A DNA stretch of 64,000 nt. Origin: Haliclystus octoradiatus (Eukaryota > Cnidaria > Staurozoa > Stauromedusae > Haliclystidae). A model generated the notes under the pieces. The model did no database searches, had not been told where the DNA came from, and was given only the letters and a program-made list of their open reading frames with translations. The position numbers and the translations under genes are program-made. The stretch is from assembly GCA_916610825.1 (NCBI GenBank), contig OU744451.1:1054001-1118000 (forward strand). The letters are read 5' to 3'. The first letter of the stretch is position 1. Every line of letters begins with the position of its first letter. Positions 28,801 through 43,800 of the stretch are shown piece after piece.

Positions 28801-31800
28801 TTTTCTCAGGGGGATAGTTCGCTCAAACTAATTAGTTTACTAGAACAGTTTTGATATTATTATCTTCCTTCTTTTTTCTTTTATCTCCAGTTATTATTAC
28901 ATTCTTTTCAGATTATTAATTTGCCCATTTTGAATTCCTTTAGATTTTCACCTCCATTTTTCAAGCTTTTTAATGTGATAACAATTGAGAACGGAAATGA
29001 AACATTTTCTGAAGAACAAATCAACACGGTACTATGGTATGATGCTGATAGAAATAATGGATTGTTTAATGCGGGTGACAGGTAACGTCATTAACGTCAT
29101 GTGTGATACATCTTCATTTCAATTTCAATGATAGGTCACTGTTTTATATTTATTTATTTTTGACTTCCAGGAAGAGATTTTCTGGTGCCGTATCCAGGCT
29201 GTATGATGATTTAAAGATGTCTCAGTTTAATTGCTTAGACAGCAGAACCAATCAATCAAAAGACGAGCCTATTTTAATGAAGAAAATGAAATCTTTGAGG
29301 GATGATGATAGAGTCTTCTTCAATATGAAAAGTTTTAAAATTGATTCAGCTTGGCTTCAGAAGATGATTGCAACTTCAAGGAATATGATTTCCTCAAAAG
29401 GAATAAAACGTTTAGAAAAATTAGAGATTATTCAGTAAGTCACATTTCCGCTGTGCTTTTGCTGTTGATTTCTTTAGAGATGTGATCTTGAAAGATGATG
29501 TTGCAAAACCAGTTGAACAGTCTTGTAACTATAATATCTCCGCTTCTCATATCTCCACTAATAAGAATAAGGGATGTTGTATTTAACGTAGCCTATAGTA
29601 GTTGTTTCTCACCTAAAACAACACCATTAAGTATTTTCATTTTATAATTATGTGTCATTGCCGAAGTGGAAGTTGTTAAGGTTCAGGATTTGAAATAAAT
29701 TATTTTCGATTTCCAGCGTTGGCTGTAGTTGCCAAAGTGCCGCAGATACAAAAGTTCTATTGTTATCGATATGGCAAGAATAATAATAATTATGCAAAAT
29801 TAACACGATGGATTGATGCACAACTGCATTAATCAAGAGCGTTGTGCTACCAGCATGTAATAATGAGAATAAATCCATTCATTCATTCAATAGTTGTTAA
29901 CTTTGCGCTGTTTTCATGAACACTTAGGATTTGGTTTTAGAAGTTTTTAGAACTTCCAATAAATAATCAGAGTGTCAACTGAAGTCGAGGCTGAGCCAAG
30001 ACATACTGACTAGATTTTGTAGTATCTCTCATGTTTTATTTGGGACAAAACTTCCTAATGATCTGTCTTGCGATTATGTTTTTTTATATATAGGAGCTCC
30101 TTTTCATCTTTAAATGAAATTGAGATACAGTGTAAAACTATTCATTCAAAAGCAGAAGAACTAAAACAGTCTGTTGGGTCTTTGTCTCGTGAAACAAGTA
30201 AATTATTAAAGAAACGATGGGAAAAATCAAGTGCACTGGAAAACTTCAAACAGAAACATAGCTTAGATGATGGCAACTGTACAGATGTGGAAATGGAGGT
30301 AAGTGTATGTATGTTATGCCTTTGTGAAAATCGCGTCTGGATGTCAAGGAATTGCCTACTTTCTCATGTAAATCATCTTCAATCCCTTGTGAAAACAGTT
30401 TAGGAGTTTATGAACAGTTCATGAACGTTAAATGGCCCCTATTTTCATGAGCTGTTCATGAACTGCAGGTGAGAGTTCATAAACTGTTCATGAACAGTTC
30501 ATGAAAATTGTGGCCATTTAACGTTCATGAACTGGGGATGAACTGTTTACGAAGTGTTATGGAATCTGCTGATTGGTTGGATTTACAAACAGTCACTGCT
30601 ATCAATATAGAGATGTACCCACATAAAACTGATTTGCAGCTTCCTTTCTCTGTTCCATTCTCCGTACCTACTTTCATAAATGTTTCCTCGCTTAAAATGT
30701 TCCATTTAATTTGCACCAGAGAGGCCATATTGAGCTGTACTGCGTGGGACTGTGGGGTTCCAGAACTGGTTTCCGTTTATGAACTTGAGAGGAAAGATTT
30801 TATTTTCCATTGGGGCGAAGCAGCATAACAAAATTCCTGCAAAAACATTATTGAGCTCATGAACTGTTTATGAACTGTTTATGGACTTTCCGGAATTTTA
30901 TGAACTGTTCATGGACACTTTATAAACAGTTCATAAACTTGTTCATGAATGTTAAATCATGAATGTTAAATGACCGAATTCTCATGGACTATTATTTGAA
31001 CTTTTCATGAACTGTTTATGGACTTTATGGACATTCATGGACTGTTTCATGGACGCATTATAAACAGTTCATGAACTAGTTCATGAATGTTAATGACTGA
31101 TTTTCCATGGACTTTTTTATGAACTGTTCATGAACACATTAGTATTATGGGTGAATCGTTTGAAATTTATTAAAATTTAAATTTTGGCAAATTGATTATT
31201 ACATTACGGATGAGGTAATAAAGAACATAAGTAAAGTAATGTGGACGGTGTCGCCCTACCGAAGGCACCCGTACCACTCCTCTATTTCTAGAGGAGTGGC
31301 TCTTTTTCGCTAAGAGCAATGATGTTAAACGCTCCGTAGATCTCAGCCGCGACACTGCAGATCAATTTCAACAGATTTCATGGCAGATAGGCCTTGATTG
31401 TCAATGCGCAACGATGCGCCGCAGCTACTCACAATGCAATTCCTTCTGAACCATTCCATCCGCCATCCTTAGATGGTACTCATTTGATGTTACAGATAAA
31501 GTCAAGGCTGAGTTGACCTCAGGGGGATTTGAACCACAGTCGATCAGATATGACACGATCTGAAGTTCGGTTGCTCTGCCAACTGAGCTAATCACCCCAG
31601 CTAACGAACATAGAATAACGAACAATAACGAACAATAACGAACAATAAAGAACATGATTGGTTCATCAAAGCAACAATAGCCTTTGGTGGTGTCATCTCT
31701 CACTTTCACAAGAGTTAGCGTCTTAATCTTAATTATATTGATTGGTTTAAATTTTTCGTTCTTTTTTTTAACATAGCAGCATGAAGTAGGCATCACAGAC

Positions 31801-34800
31801 CAAAACTTTTATTAATTGCTAAACTAAATGATGCTTTTATCGGTATCAAATGAACAGCGTGACATGGGCACCCAATATATTGACCAAGATGGCCACCGCG
31901 ACAATTTCATTAACAAAATGAATTTCTCCTTTTATATTTTAATAACAGATGAATCAAAATAGAATAATGGAACTATCACATGACTTACGCTGTGTAAAAG
32001 AATCATTTGATGACGTCAATAACCAAAAAAGAAAAATTGACGAGCAATTGAAATTGAACACTATTTCATTAAATCATTTAAAACAACTGCTGGACAAGTA
32101 AGTACACCCCTGTGAAAAACAGTTCAGGAGTTCATGAACAGTAAATGACCCCAAATTTCATGAATTGTTCATAAACTGTTCATGAATAGTTCATGAACTC
32201 TTATGAACAGTTCATGAACTCTCATGGACAGTTCATAAACAGTTCATGAAAATTGGGGGCCATATAACGTTCATAAACTGTTCATGAACTCCTGAACTGT
32301 TTTTCGCAATATTTCTGCAATGATTTAATTTTCACAAATAGTTGTATTCAGTGGCATTCAGTCTCATACAACATCTGATATTTTCTCTCAACTGAATAAG
32401 ATACAAAAATGTGCCTGTTACATAATGTAATAGTTTATATGTTATATAATTTTTATTATAGTGTCAGTGTTATTGTTCCCCAATGGAAAGAATCAAAAGC
32501 TGAATTAGAGAATCATTCCTTGTTTCTTGGCAATTGCTTTATTGCTTCTGCATTTTTAACATTTGGTACAATGTTAAATGGTTTCCAAAGGTAATGATGA
32601 GATTGCAATACTACCATGATAAAAACAAAGTATTTGGATGCTGCCAGATGTGAATGCTGCTTAAACACTGTATAGATGATAGAGATGATTCATTTCACAT
32701 TTTATGGTCGGTATTAAATGATCGGTTCATAATCAATATCGATCCTTTTCTTCTTAAGTCACACGCTAGTTCGTCGAGTTAAGATTCAATCAAGTTCTGT
32801 TTCCCTTAAAACGTGGTTCACTAAACCCCAAAGCTCGTTAGGTACTCGTTAAGAAGTTAGAGTCAATACCAAATGATACAACCCAATTTGTAACCCAAGC
32901 CTTCACTAACTGTAGCGATGTTCCATTTGAAATCCCTTTCAAAGAAGTGAGTTAGATCATTATACTACAGTTTAACCCGAGTAAGTGCAAGTGCGTTTAT
33001 CCAAATTTGCACTTACCTGAAATTGCGTAGCAAACATTTGACCAGAAAATAGTTCATAGGTTTTCAGATTCAGGTTGCAGATAACCGGGAACTTCACTTA
33101 TTCTAGTTGCACTTAAGCGGGTTACACTGTAGCTTATGGTTAAATGCAACCTCAATCAAATGACAGGGTCTAAAAATGTAAGCTATATGTAATCAATGAA
33201 AGTAGATGGTTATGCTATTCTAGTAACTTTGATGGAATTGATGTTGACTATGAACTAATGCCGACCTTTGGGGACCACATTTTATATCAGTTTTTGAAAT
33301 CTTATAATCTTCAATTTACATTTTAAACCTTTTGTGTGAAACAAAAACTCCAGTGTTGCAAACATTAACAAAAAAACCCTTCTGAATGATGCAGAGTCAA
33401 TTAATTGAACAACATTAAACCAACATATAAGCACACAATTAATATTGGTCGACAGCGCATCACAAACTGGCTACCCTTATTTTCATGGGTTTTCAAATCC
33501 AAATTTCAATCAATTACATGTAGTAATAGTAATGCTATAAGAAATCTTTGGGTTATAAAATGTTTATATAATATTTAATAAGATATATTTCATCATTTCA
33601 TAACACAACTTATTATTTATTTCTAAGGTTTGGCTTTGGCATTTTCATACAAACACAGTAAAATAAATTTATAAAATGTATAAATTTCTAATATCATTTT
33701 ATCTCTCAGTGATCATTTTGTTGAAATTCTTCATGATTGCTGTACTAAGGCTGGGTTCGAATACGACATTGAAATTGTCACCAACGGCAACAAGTTTTCA
33801 GAGTTCTTAGATATCAAGGTAAAAAAATGTTGTTGTTGCTGTGTAAGATGAACTTTAGAACAAGAGACATTGTGAACATGTACTATTCTACCTGTATAAA
33901 ACATCCACCTATGTTTATGCCAGACAAATGCTAGCTTGCAGGGGAGCTAGCGCAGATGGCAGAGCAACCGAACTCAGATCGGATCATATCTGATTGACTG
34001 CAGCTTAAATCCTCCGAAAGTCAACTCAGCCTTGCCTTGAGTTATTTTTTATCTAAAACATCAAATCAGTACCATCTAAGGACGCGTCAAATGGTTCAAA
34101 GGAAATTGCATTGTTAGTAGCTGCGGTGCATTGTTGCACATTGAAAATAAAGGCGTATCTGCTATGAAATCTGTTGAAATTGATCTACAGTGTCTTGGCT
34201 TACATCCATAAAGAGCAGTAAACATCATTGTTGTCTGTGAAAATAGAGAAGTGGTACAGATGCCTTCGTTAGTGTAATAGTCTAAATTTAATTTATGCTA
34301 GCTCAAGGTATCCATTCTTACCAACCAGGATTGTGAATCCATGGATGCCAAATGCTTTCTACAATATTGAAATCCCATATGAAATTTAAAAAGTAATGGC
34401 TACTGTATCAATAGCAGGGTATATATTTGTCGATTATCGCTAACGAAGGCGGAGGTTTTTGTGGAATGAAAAGTAATCTAATTTTACAAAGCTTTCTACT
34501 ATTTAAGGTGTTTAACATCATTTTTCAATTTTGTTTTCTTCTTTATTCACTTCGAATTGGGATTAATAATCTAGTATTTTATATTATTTTTTCCAATTTT
34601 TTTTCATTAGCTTTTTCCTTTATTCATTCAGAATTGTGATTTGAGCTATCAACTTCTTGACATTCCCTCTGACACCCAATGCTTACAACAGTTAGCCACC
34701 ATGTCATACTTGCCTCTTGTTCATTTCGTTGTTGATCCATTTCGAATGGCTATCCTTCTGATAAAACGTGCTTATCCAAACATTAAAGTAGTTTCATTTC

Positions 34801-37800
34801 AGGTAAGATTCTAATATTGCTTAAACGTGTGACAGAACGTATTAGATAGGCATGTTGAATGTCGTTCTCCTATAAACCATTTTCTAACTAATATTCATAT
34901 TACTGAAGCTGGGATTTTTGAATATTAAATATACGTGTTGTGGTCTCCTTGAAGATCTTGTACAAGGTCACTATATTTCGGTTGCATGGTACTGAGGCCA
35001 TGATGAACAAAACAGTTATAGTTATAGTATATAGTTATATGTCAGAATAGAACCCAAAAGTTAATTATTATTAAATCGTAAAAATCAGTTAAATATTATT
35101 CATGAGATAGCCCTATAGCATCTTGAGTGCATGATATTGCTTTCATTTGTGTGATCAGTTGTTGACCCATTTCTATATTTGATAGCATTAATTAATCAGC
35201 ATTAGCTATATTTCACACTATTAGCATCAGATTTTGTATTGTCTCGTTTTATTTGAATATATAACCTGCCAAATGAATACCAGATGCCAATATAAGATGA
35301 AGCATCGTATTGATGAACGCTAATGGCCTGTTTCGCTCAAAACGGTTCGTCCCATGTAAAAAACCATTCAAGAACAGTTCATGAACAGTTCATGAACTGA
35401 TTTATAAACGTGAAATTGCACAAATCTTCGTGAACACTTCATCAACTGTCCATGAAAAGTTCATGAACATTGGACAATTTGATGTTCATGAACTCATGAA
35501 CTTTTTTCACAGGGAATTGCCATTTTACTTTCATATAGCTTATGAAAGAACCATCAAAGCAACAGTCTTGTGTATTCATTTGTTGTAATTAAATGTTGTA
35601 AGTAAATTGTTGGAGTTTAGTTAAACATTTAGGAATCCAGAGACGTACCTATATATATGCTATGTTCTGTGTTATACATTTGATTAGACATTTTCAATTA
35701 ATATATTGACAAAATCTGATGCTTCTTTACTAGTCTGCATTTATATAGCAATCTGTTAAACGTCTTTTGAACATTTGCTGGAAGTCTCTTAGACATCTTG
35801 TAAACGTCTTTGGACATCTGCTGGACGTCTTTTTGCATCTGTTAATTTCTAGGAATTGTTTCAAATGGATGAGGATTTTATATCAACACAATCTGAAGAT
35901 TTGATGATAACTGACGTTGATCCTTCCCTTATTATCAACCATGAACATGTAATGAATAATGTGCATAAAAGATTTCAGGCCTTCTGCAAGGTAACATATT
36001 TTTTACTATATGTAAACACAACATCAAAACCAAGAAAATGCCGTGATAGTGTCGTGAAAACACTATGAAAATGTAAAGACGTGAATGAAAATCGCATATT
36101 ATTTAAGCCATGAAAAATTTCAAAACCATAAAAACAACACTATAAAATGTTGCGCTTTTTATTGGTTTTTGTGTCAGTAGTGATGATTTGACTATTGCAT
36201 TGTTGATGTAAGTGTTGCTACATGTATTCTGGCACAATGTATCAATAGTTTTAATCTCAACTACGGAAATTAAGAAATTGTGAACATCAAAAATGTTATC
36301 GCAGGTTTTAGGTCTTTAAATAAATACAGTTGCCTATATGTATTACAGATGAATATTGCTTTTTGTAACAGAATCATTTACGCTTTGATAAGTATTGAAT
36401 CACCTGTAACCTTATTGAGTAGCTGCAATCTATCTGAGTATAATTGTTAATGCTGATTAACTTTTCTTCTGTAGGTCGATGGAGAAGACATTATATTGAA
36501 AAGGTAAGCACACAGCAGTACATTAACAATGTTCAATCATATTAATGAATGCAAACGGAATGAAGGAATTTCCATTGTTAATGTAGTAGAACATTTCATA
36601 ATTACTCAAACAGAATGATGTCCCTTTAAAATAGTCTCTGTGAGAAACAGTTCGGTAGTTCATGAACAGTTCATGGAAGTTGGGGCCATTTAAAGTTCAT
36701 GAACTGTTTATGAACTGTTCATGATCTGCTGAACTGTTTTTCACTGACAGTTCATGAACATCCCCTGCGAAAAACAGTTCAGGAGTTTTCTGAACTATTT
36801 TTTGCAGGGGAGTTCATGAACTCCTGACCCGTTATTAGCAGAGAAAGTGATGAAGGTTAGATGGCCCAATCTTTATGAACTATTTATGAACAGTATACAT
36901 GAACAGCTTGTGGAAAACAGTTCATTTAACGTTCATGAAATGTTCATAAGGTTTATTAATAATTAGTTGTGAAATGTTTGTGAAGTTTCATGAGTTCATG
37001 TTCATGAATTGTTTAATATAACGGAATTTAATATTCACAAAATGTTTTCACAAGATTTTCATATTTTAACAAATTGTACAAGTACAATAGATATATATAT
37101 TCCAATTCACAAACAAAATAGTCTGCAGGAGTATAATATAGCATACGAAAATGATGGGAAAATATTGACATAATTTCAAACATGGTTATATTCTTTTTTA
37201 GGGTTTTCTTCCTCACAACAAACTCTGTCCATAAAATCCCAATTGCGTTTCTTCGTTTTGTAAATTTGATCGACATCTCATTTGTATCATGTGATTCACT
37301 GACGGCCATCTTTCATTTTCATTTGCTGTCAAGAGAAAAGCTGCGATTGAAGGAAAACAGAAGAGAACTTTTACAGGTAACAAATACACATCAAAATCAT
37401 GAAAAAACAATGTGAAATTTCATGGCATTTTCACATTCTTGTTTGGTTTCTTAATCCAGGGAAAACTAGATGAGATCAATGCCATTCAGACAATCGAACT
37501 TGATATTGCTACAAAACTTAGTCACATTTCGTACTTGTGTAACATTGGTGATGTGAAGGCAATTCTCTCAATGCTTAGAAGACGAAAAGATCACATCCAA
37601 TCGTAAGAGTGATATTTGATTAAATATTTAATTTGAGTTAAAATCTTCCATCTAGAATTTCCCATGTTCATCTTGTCATTCCACTATACCGGGTAGAAAT
37701 GAGTAATGCAACATCAGAACCTGATTGATTGTTGGAATACACTGACACAACTCTGAAGAATAAACAGATCGAATCACCTCGTCTTCTATAATACGTCAGC

Positions 37801-40800
37801 GGATGAATGTCTTCTTTGTGGCAACAGCCCTGCAAAAATAGTTCAGGAGTTCTTAAACAGTTCATCAACGATAAATGGCCCTGAGCTGTTTTTTCGCAAG
37901 GGAAAGTATGTGATGGCAACGTGATAATACCAGCAATACTAATACCGGATTCTATCGATTTCATTACAATGCTCGGCAACCAAGACGACCCGCATCAATT
38001 TTTACATTTGGTTTGTAGCAGAGTGTATTTTGCTCTGCATAAGAAAGTCTGACATACTGGCTTACTTTGGTATAATGTAATTCAAATGCCTAACCAGTAG
38101 GAAAATCCTTATGCTGCTCAGATGGATATCCGGTATACTGGAATCCCATCCTTACTATAACTATATTATTGAATTCTAGGGGAGTAACTGTGACCCTTCC
38201 CCAAATGATATTGAATGTAAGGAATATTGGCAAAACCAAATTTCTAATTTTCTAAAGAAGATATTATAAGTAAAAGTAATGTGGACGGTGTCGCCCTACC
38301 GAAGGCACCCGTACCACTCCTCTATTTCTAGAAGAGTGGCTCTTTTCGCTAAGAGCAATGATGTTAAACGCTCCTTAGATCTCAGCCGCGACACTGCAGA
38401 TCAATTTCAACAGATTTCATGGCAGATAGGCCTTGATTGTCAATGCGCAACGATGCGCCGCAGCTACTCACAATGCAATTCCTTCTGAACCATTCCATCC
38501 GCCATCCTTAGATGGTACTCATTTGATGTTTCAGATAAAGTCAAGGCTGAGTTGACCTGAGGGGGATTTGAACCACAGTCGATGAGATATGATACGATCT
38601 GAAGTTCGGTTGCTCTGCCAAAGATATTATAACCACCTTCCTTGTGTGTAAATGGTATATAATCTGGGTAGAATATAGAATTAGGTTTTGTTATCTTTAC
38701 TGTGTACATAAGGAAGCTAGCAATGATTGACGCTATGTGAGTCATAATGTAATATGAGTTAAATAAGTCTACATTATGTGATGTGATATATATTTGGTCA
38801 TAAAAAGCATACATATCAATTACAAGTTAGCTAAGTAAATTATGACCAGGGTCAACTCTTAAGCAAATTGCTTGTTTGTTTGTTTACGAAATGTTCCCTT
38901 TTTTGCTCTATTAGTGCAGTGACTTGTAAATTCCTTACTGGAGATCAACTCTCTTACTGTTAATAGCTTGGATTCATATAACCTCTATAATCAGGCTTGC
39001 TCTCCAGCACCATTAAAATGTTAAAAAGTGAAAACCACAAATTTTTTAAGGCATGAAAACTTGAATGTTTGAAAACCATGAAAACATCCACTCACGATAT
39101 TAAAATGGATAAATGAAATTTCACGCTCTTTTTCATGGTTTCGGTATCAGTAGTGGTTACAGATAATTATCACAATTTCCATAAGATTTATAGTTTATGG
39201 AAATGATCATAAGAAAGAATTCCGAAAACGGGTTTGTTTACAATGTTATTATCTTTGCTTACAACTTCAACCATATTTGCTTACAGATTGAATGAGCTGC
39301 AGTCTTCCCTTCAGTCTCTGGGTCAATCAATTTCATCATATCGTCCAATTGCTAACCGTGCTGCAACCATATTTGATACTTCGTGCCGTATGACAATGAT
39401 CAATCCACAATACACAACATGCATAGGGATGTTTCTATCCCATTTTAATTTTCCGGTGAAATTCCCTGATCGGTATGTAAAGTATCTAGCAACTTATTGG
39501 TCTTACTTTATTTGATATTCAAAGAGGAAACCTCTCTCATCTTAGATAGTTTTCAGGAGGGTTCTCTATAATTTATTGGTGTCTAGAGGGTTTCATTATG
39601 TTAACTAATCACAGCTGAGATAAAGATAAATTAATCGGCTGAAAAAATGATATGTCAGTTTCCCATCAACATTTGAAGATATTATAGATACACAAGAAAT
39701 ATATCATTATTGCAATAATACTTAGCTTGCAATTCTATGGTTTTTGTTTGAAGCTTGTTTTAAGTGATTTTGGCTTACAAGATTCTTAATTGCAAGCCAA
39801 AATCGCTCAAAGTGGGTCATATACATTTTATTTTACTTAAACCAAGCTATTTTTGCTAAATACAAGAATTTTTTGGCTCGAAACAAGCAAACATTATTTT
39901 AAGAGTCAAATGTTTCCTGTGTATAGAAATTGAGAAGATGTAAAGGGGATGTCCCCCTTGGAAAACAAGAAGGATTTTCATTGTCTAGTATTTCTAAAAT
40001 GGCATTGGATAAACAGACTTTAAATTAGCCTCATGTTTGTTTAACTTGATCATTTCATGGCAATTATATTGAGTGAAATATTTATAAGGTGTCCATGAAC
40101 AGCGTACAGAATTGTTTATCTTGTGATCCTCTTGCTGCACTCAAAGAACACAGTACTGTAGTTCATTTATAGATTTGATGTAGTTCAACAGCTAATTTGA
40201 CCGTTGAGCACTCAAATGCGTGTATGTCGTTCGTATTGTTTCTGCGCGCATGAAACCATGCTGAAACTTGAAGTTTGAAGCCATGCTGAAGCCATGAGAC
40301 ACATAGATCGTTGAACTACGTTAAGCTTGATTTAAAATTAGGCGTGTAGCGATCGCCTGTTAATGTTGCCCCTTTAACATAACAAGTACCGATTTTGCAA
40401 GTTGATCCCCCCATCATGTTGTCACTATTGTTTGTTGCCTTCTGTGTTCGCAGTGAACCTCTCGAAGCTGTTGTGGAAAGAACTCAGCGTTATCTGTTCA
40501 GTGCTAGTGCTTTCAGTTATAACGATGAAGACCGACATGTATTTGCTATGATGTATGCAATCGAGGTAATTGGTAAATGGTGACTCCTGTAAAAATAGGT
40601 CATGAATTGTGTTTGCCTTTTCATGAACGGCTCTGTCAATTTCACGTTTATGAACTTCTGTTTGACTTTTAGATAAATTGTGAATTAACGTTTTATCAAG
40701 TCTTTTTAATTAGTTATATTTAATTTTCATTGTAAATAATAACGATAGTTTGCTAGTAGCTACACAACTAAAGTGTATTTTCTTGTTTCTAATGTAAATT

Positions 40801-43800
40801 TTTGCTAAAAAGTTTTCATATTTTGATTACTGTATTCTATTTCTATAAATATTGAATGATTATACGCGAGAAATCAATCTATCATCTATCTATGCTCCAC
40901 AATTAGTATAGGTACAATCGCTTAAACAGCATTTAGAACCATTGTCCTTGTCGAAAAGAGCCACTATGCTAGAAATTGAAAAGGGATACGGGCGCATTCG
41001 TTATAGAGCGATACCGTCTCAATTAATTATTAGCTAGAATTGCTTCAATTGTTTCCAAGGTTCTTTTAGCTTAGATTCACTCCCACGCATAATGAATTCT
41101 ATTGTACAATATACCCGGAGGGGGGTAACTTCCATTGCGCTTCAACGGGGATGTTCAAATGGAACTTTCGCAGAATGGCCACAAAAAGTTTTCACTAATA
41201 TGAAAAAGATACCCCAAATATATTTTTGTGAATGACAGATTCAACCAAAAATAAAGAAAAAACAAAAATTCATAGGCAAAATTTGTTTTGCAGAATGAAA
41301 AAATTGAGTAGTGTCAAAATGATGAAGGTATATCCTAAAATATGTTTTCTGGATTTATAATCCCCGGGAGAATATATCTTATGATACTATAGTCTCTAAC
41401 CAAGCACATGTGATTATTTATTATTGTTTGTTTCGTAGATCGAACGTTTACACGGTCGTGTTCATACTGCAGAGGTTGAGTTTTTGATCGATCCTCATTT
41501 TGGTGAATTCACCAAACAACGCTCTGTTCCTAAACAACCAATAAGCATCACTAGAAAGCCACTTGATTGGATGAGCACTGAGCAATATCAACAGCTATTG
41601 GTAAGTCATCACGCAAATCAACTGTGAAAATTAGTTTGAAATGTATACTGCATTATACCTTCAGTGAAATGTCTAGTACACATACAGTCAAACCTGTTAT
41701 AACAGTCACATCAATACAGCGGCCACCTGTCTAAGTATTAATCGCTTAATCGACATTAACATTTGAACTTTGTATGTACTGTTTCATTAATATTTATATG
41801 TATATTCATCTCTAATTATTTATCATCAGTCATGTTTTTTTCCTCCTTCAATATGGCTTTTAGACCCTCGCAGAGAATTTTAATTGGTTTACTGATGTAT
41901 TCGAGAAATTGATGAAAGAAGGCCGTGAGATGCAATGGAGACTGATAACTGAACACGAAACTCCAGAACGAGTTGAATTACCTGATTCTTTAGATTCAAG
42001 GTACTTAAAACCATCCAATCACAACTGTTTAAATCAATAGTCTTTTTTAAGTTTGTATTTAACAAATAGAAAGCGATGCTGAGTTTTATATACTTTGACA
42101 CGAACACGCTGGGAGCGTAATGAGACATGAAAGAGGCTTAAAAAATCACGAGCCGCCGGGCATTTTGGCCTCTTCAGTGTGTCATAGCACCGAAAGTGTT
42201 CGTATCAGAGTATCTAACACGGTATAAAATAAATAAACTGTTTATTTTGACATTAAAATGCACAAAATAATGATCACATGTAAAATCTCACAAAATGACG
42301 TCATTGTAGAGACTAGAACAAGCATTAACTTTTTTGAGAAAAGCTACGACAAATTATAAAATGGAAGAAAAAAAATAATAGAATTAGAAAAACGTGAAGA
42401 GCATTAGCGAAGTCTGAATATAGTATCTATATATATATAAGATTTAGGGAAAAAATATTGAGTATTATTCAACTCTTCGTATACAGGATCCTATGCGTGT
42501 ATACTTCTGAAGCTGTGAAAAGCTGAAATGTATCGTAACGCATTAATGTGTCGCTTTAGCGTGTATCAACAAAAATGCTGTATAACTACGGACAGTGTTT
42601 AATTTGTTATTTGGCTTCGTGTTACTAATTTGAATTTGAATGGTCTTTTTAAACGCTCTATCAAACAAAGCTCTTGCTTCATATGAACGCCATTTTGTTT
42701 CTGTTGCAACTTTATTGCGTTTTTGACTTCAAGCCAAAAGCCGTAACTTTACGATTTTACATAGCCTGGCACAAACATCAACAACAACCAATCAGCAACA
42801 GTATCACATTCAATGATTTTTATAATAATGATTTGTTGTGTTTTAAATTGTAGATGCTCACCACTGCAACGTCTGATGATTTTGAGAGCATTGCGTAACG
42901 ATCGATTGATTGATTCATTTGATGCCTTCATTCAGATGGTTCTTGGAAAGCGGTAAGCACATACAATTTTAATAATCGTCATATTTGGATAGTAAGATGT
43001 TACATTTTGTCTAAATAGAAATTTTTATTTGAGTTAAATTCTCTAATCATTTTTTTCAGTGTGCATTATATACACATGGGGGGGGGTAACTCAAGAAATT
43101 TGAAGGACGGGGGTGACAATTTGAATTAAAAATTTTGCCCTCCAAAATTTTGTTTTTTCAAAATCGATACCTCAAATATTTTTTTTATTTAGGCCATAAT
43201 TATACCTCAAATAGTTTTTTACTGAAGCATATTTGAAAATTGATTACAATTTCGTGGGTTTGCATCAACATCAACAACACCTCGAATATTTCAAAAATTC
43301 TGAAATGGATATCTCAAAAATTTCGAAGACTGTGAAAAGGTACCCTCAATAATTGGCACGTCCCTGTATACCATTTGAATCTTCCCCCGGGAAATTACAC
43401 CAAATGAATGATCAATACTATAGAGAATCACGTAAAATTAACATATTCCTTCTTCTCCTCCTCCTTTTCGCCCCCTTGTCTGGGGAGTTAGCCCCATTGT
43501 CGGGGAAATTCTGTTGCCACCCCTTTTCTGGATCAATGAAAAAACCTGCTACCAGACTAGTTCAAGTATATATAGCCATTAATTAGTTTTTATGAACTAC
43601 ATTGTGTAGGGTGACTGTACTTGCTATTAGTCATAATCATTGCTCCATCTTCACTTGTTGTATATCAGCTCAATCTGGAGTCATACAAACTGAATGCATA
43701 CAGAACTGAACGATGTTGTCAAGTGGGAAACAACTTTGCAAAGATCTTTTTTCATTTTATAATTATGCTCAATTAACTATAAAAGACTAAAATTGCCATA

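Noticed and set aside
30508-30828. 106-codon plus-strand ORF after the exon 30094-30298
   Set aside because: Its first part lies in a foldback MITE, it has no dynein match or suitable splice sites, and the exon at 31949 continues the frame of 30298 directly.
31510-31605. tRNA gene on the minus strand (intact-looking A and B boxes)
   Set aside because: The acceptor stem does not pair, the sequence continues into a SINE body shared by at least four loci, and a target duplication flanks the whole unit.
34427-34639. 70-codon hydrophobic ORF upstream of exon 34632
   Set aside because: AT-rich intron translation (Phe/Leu/Ile); only the last bases overlap the real exon.
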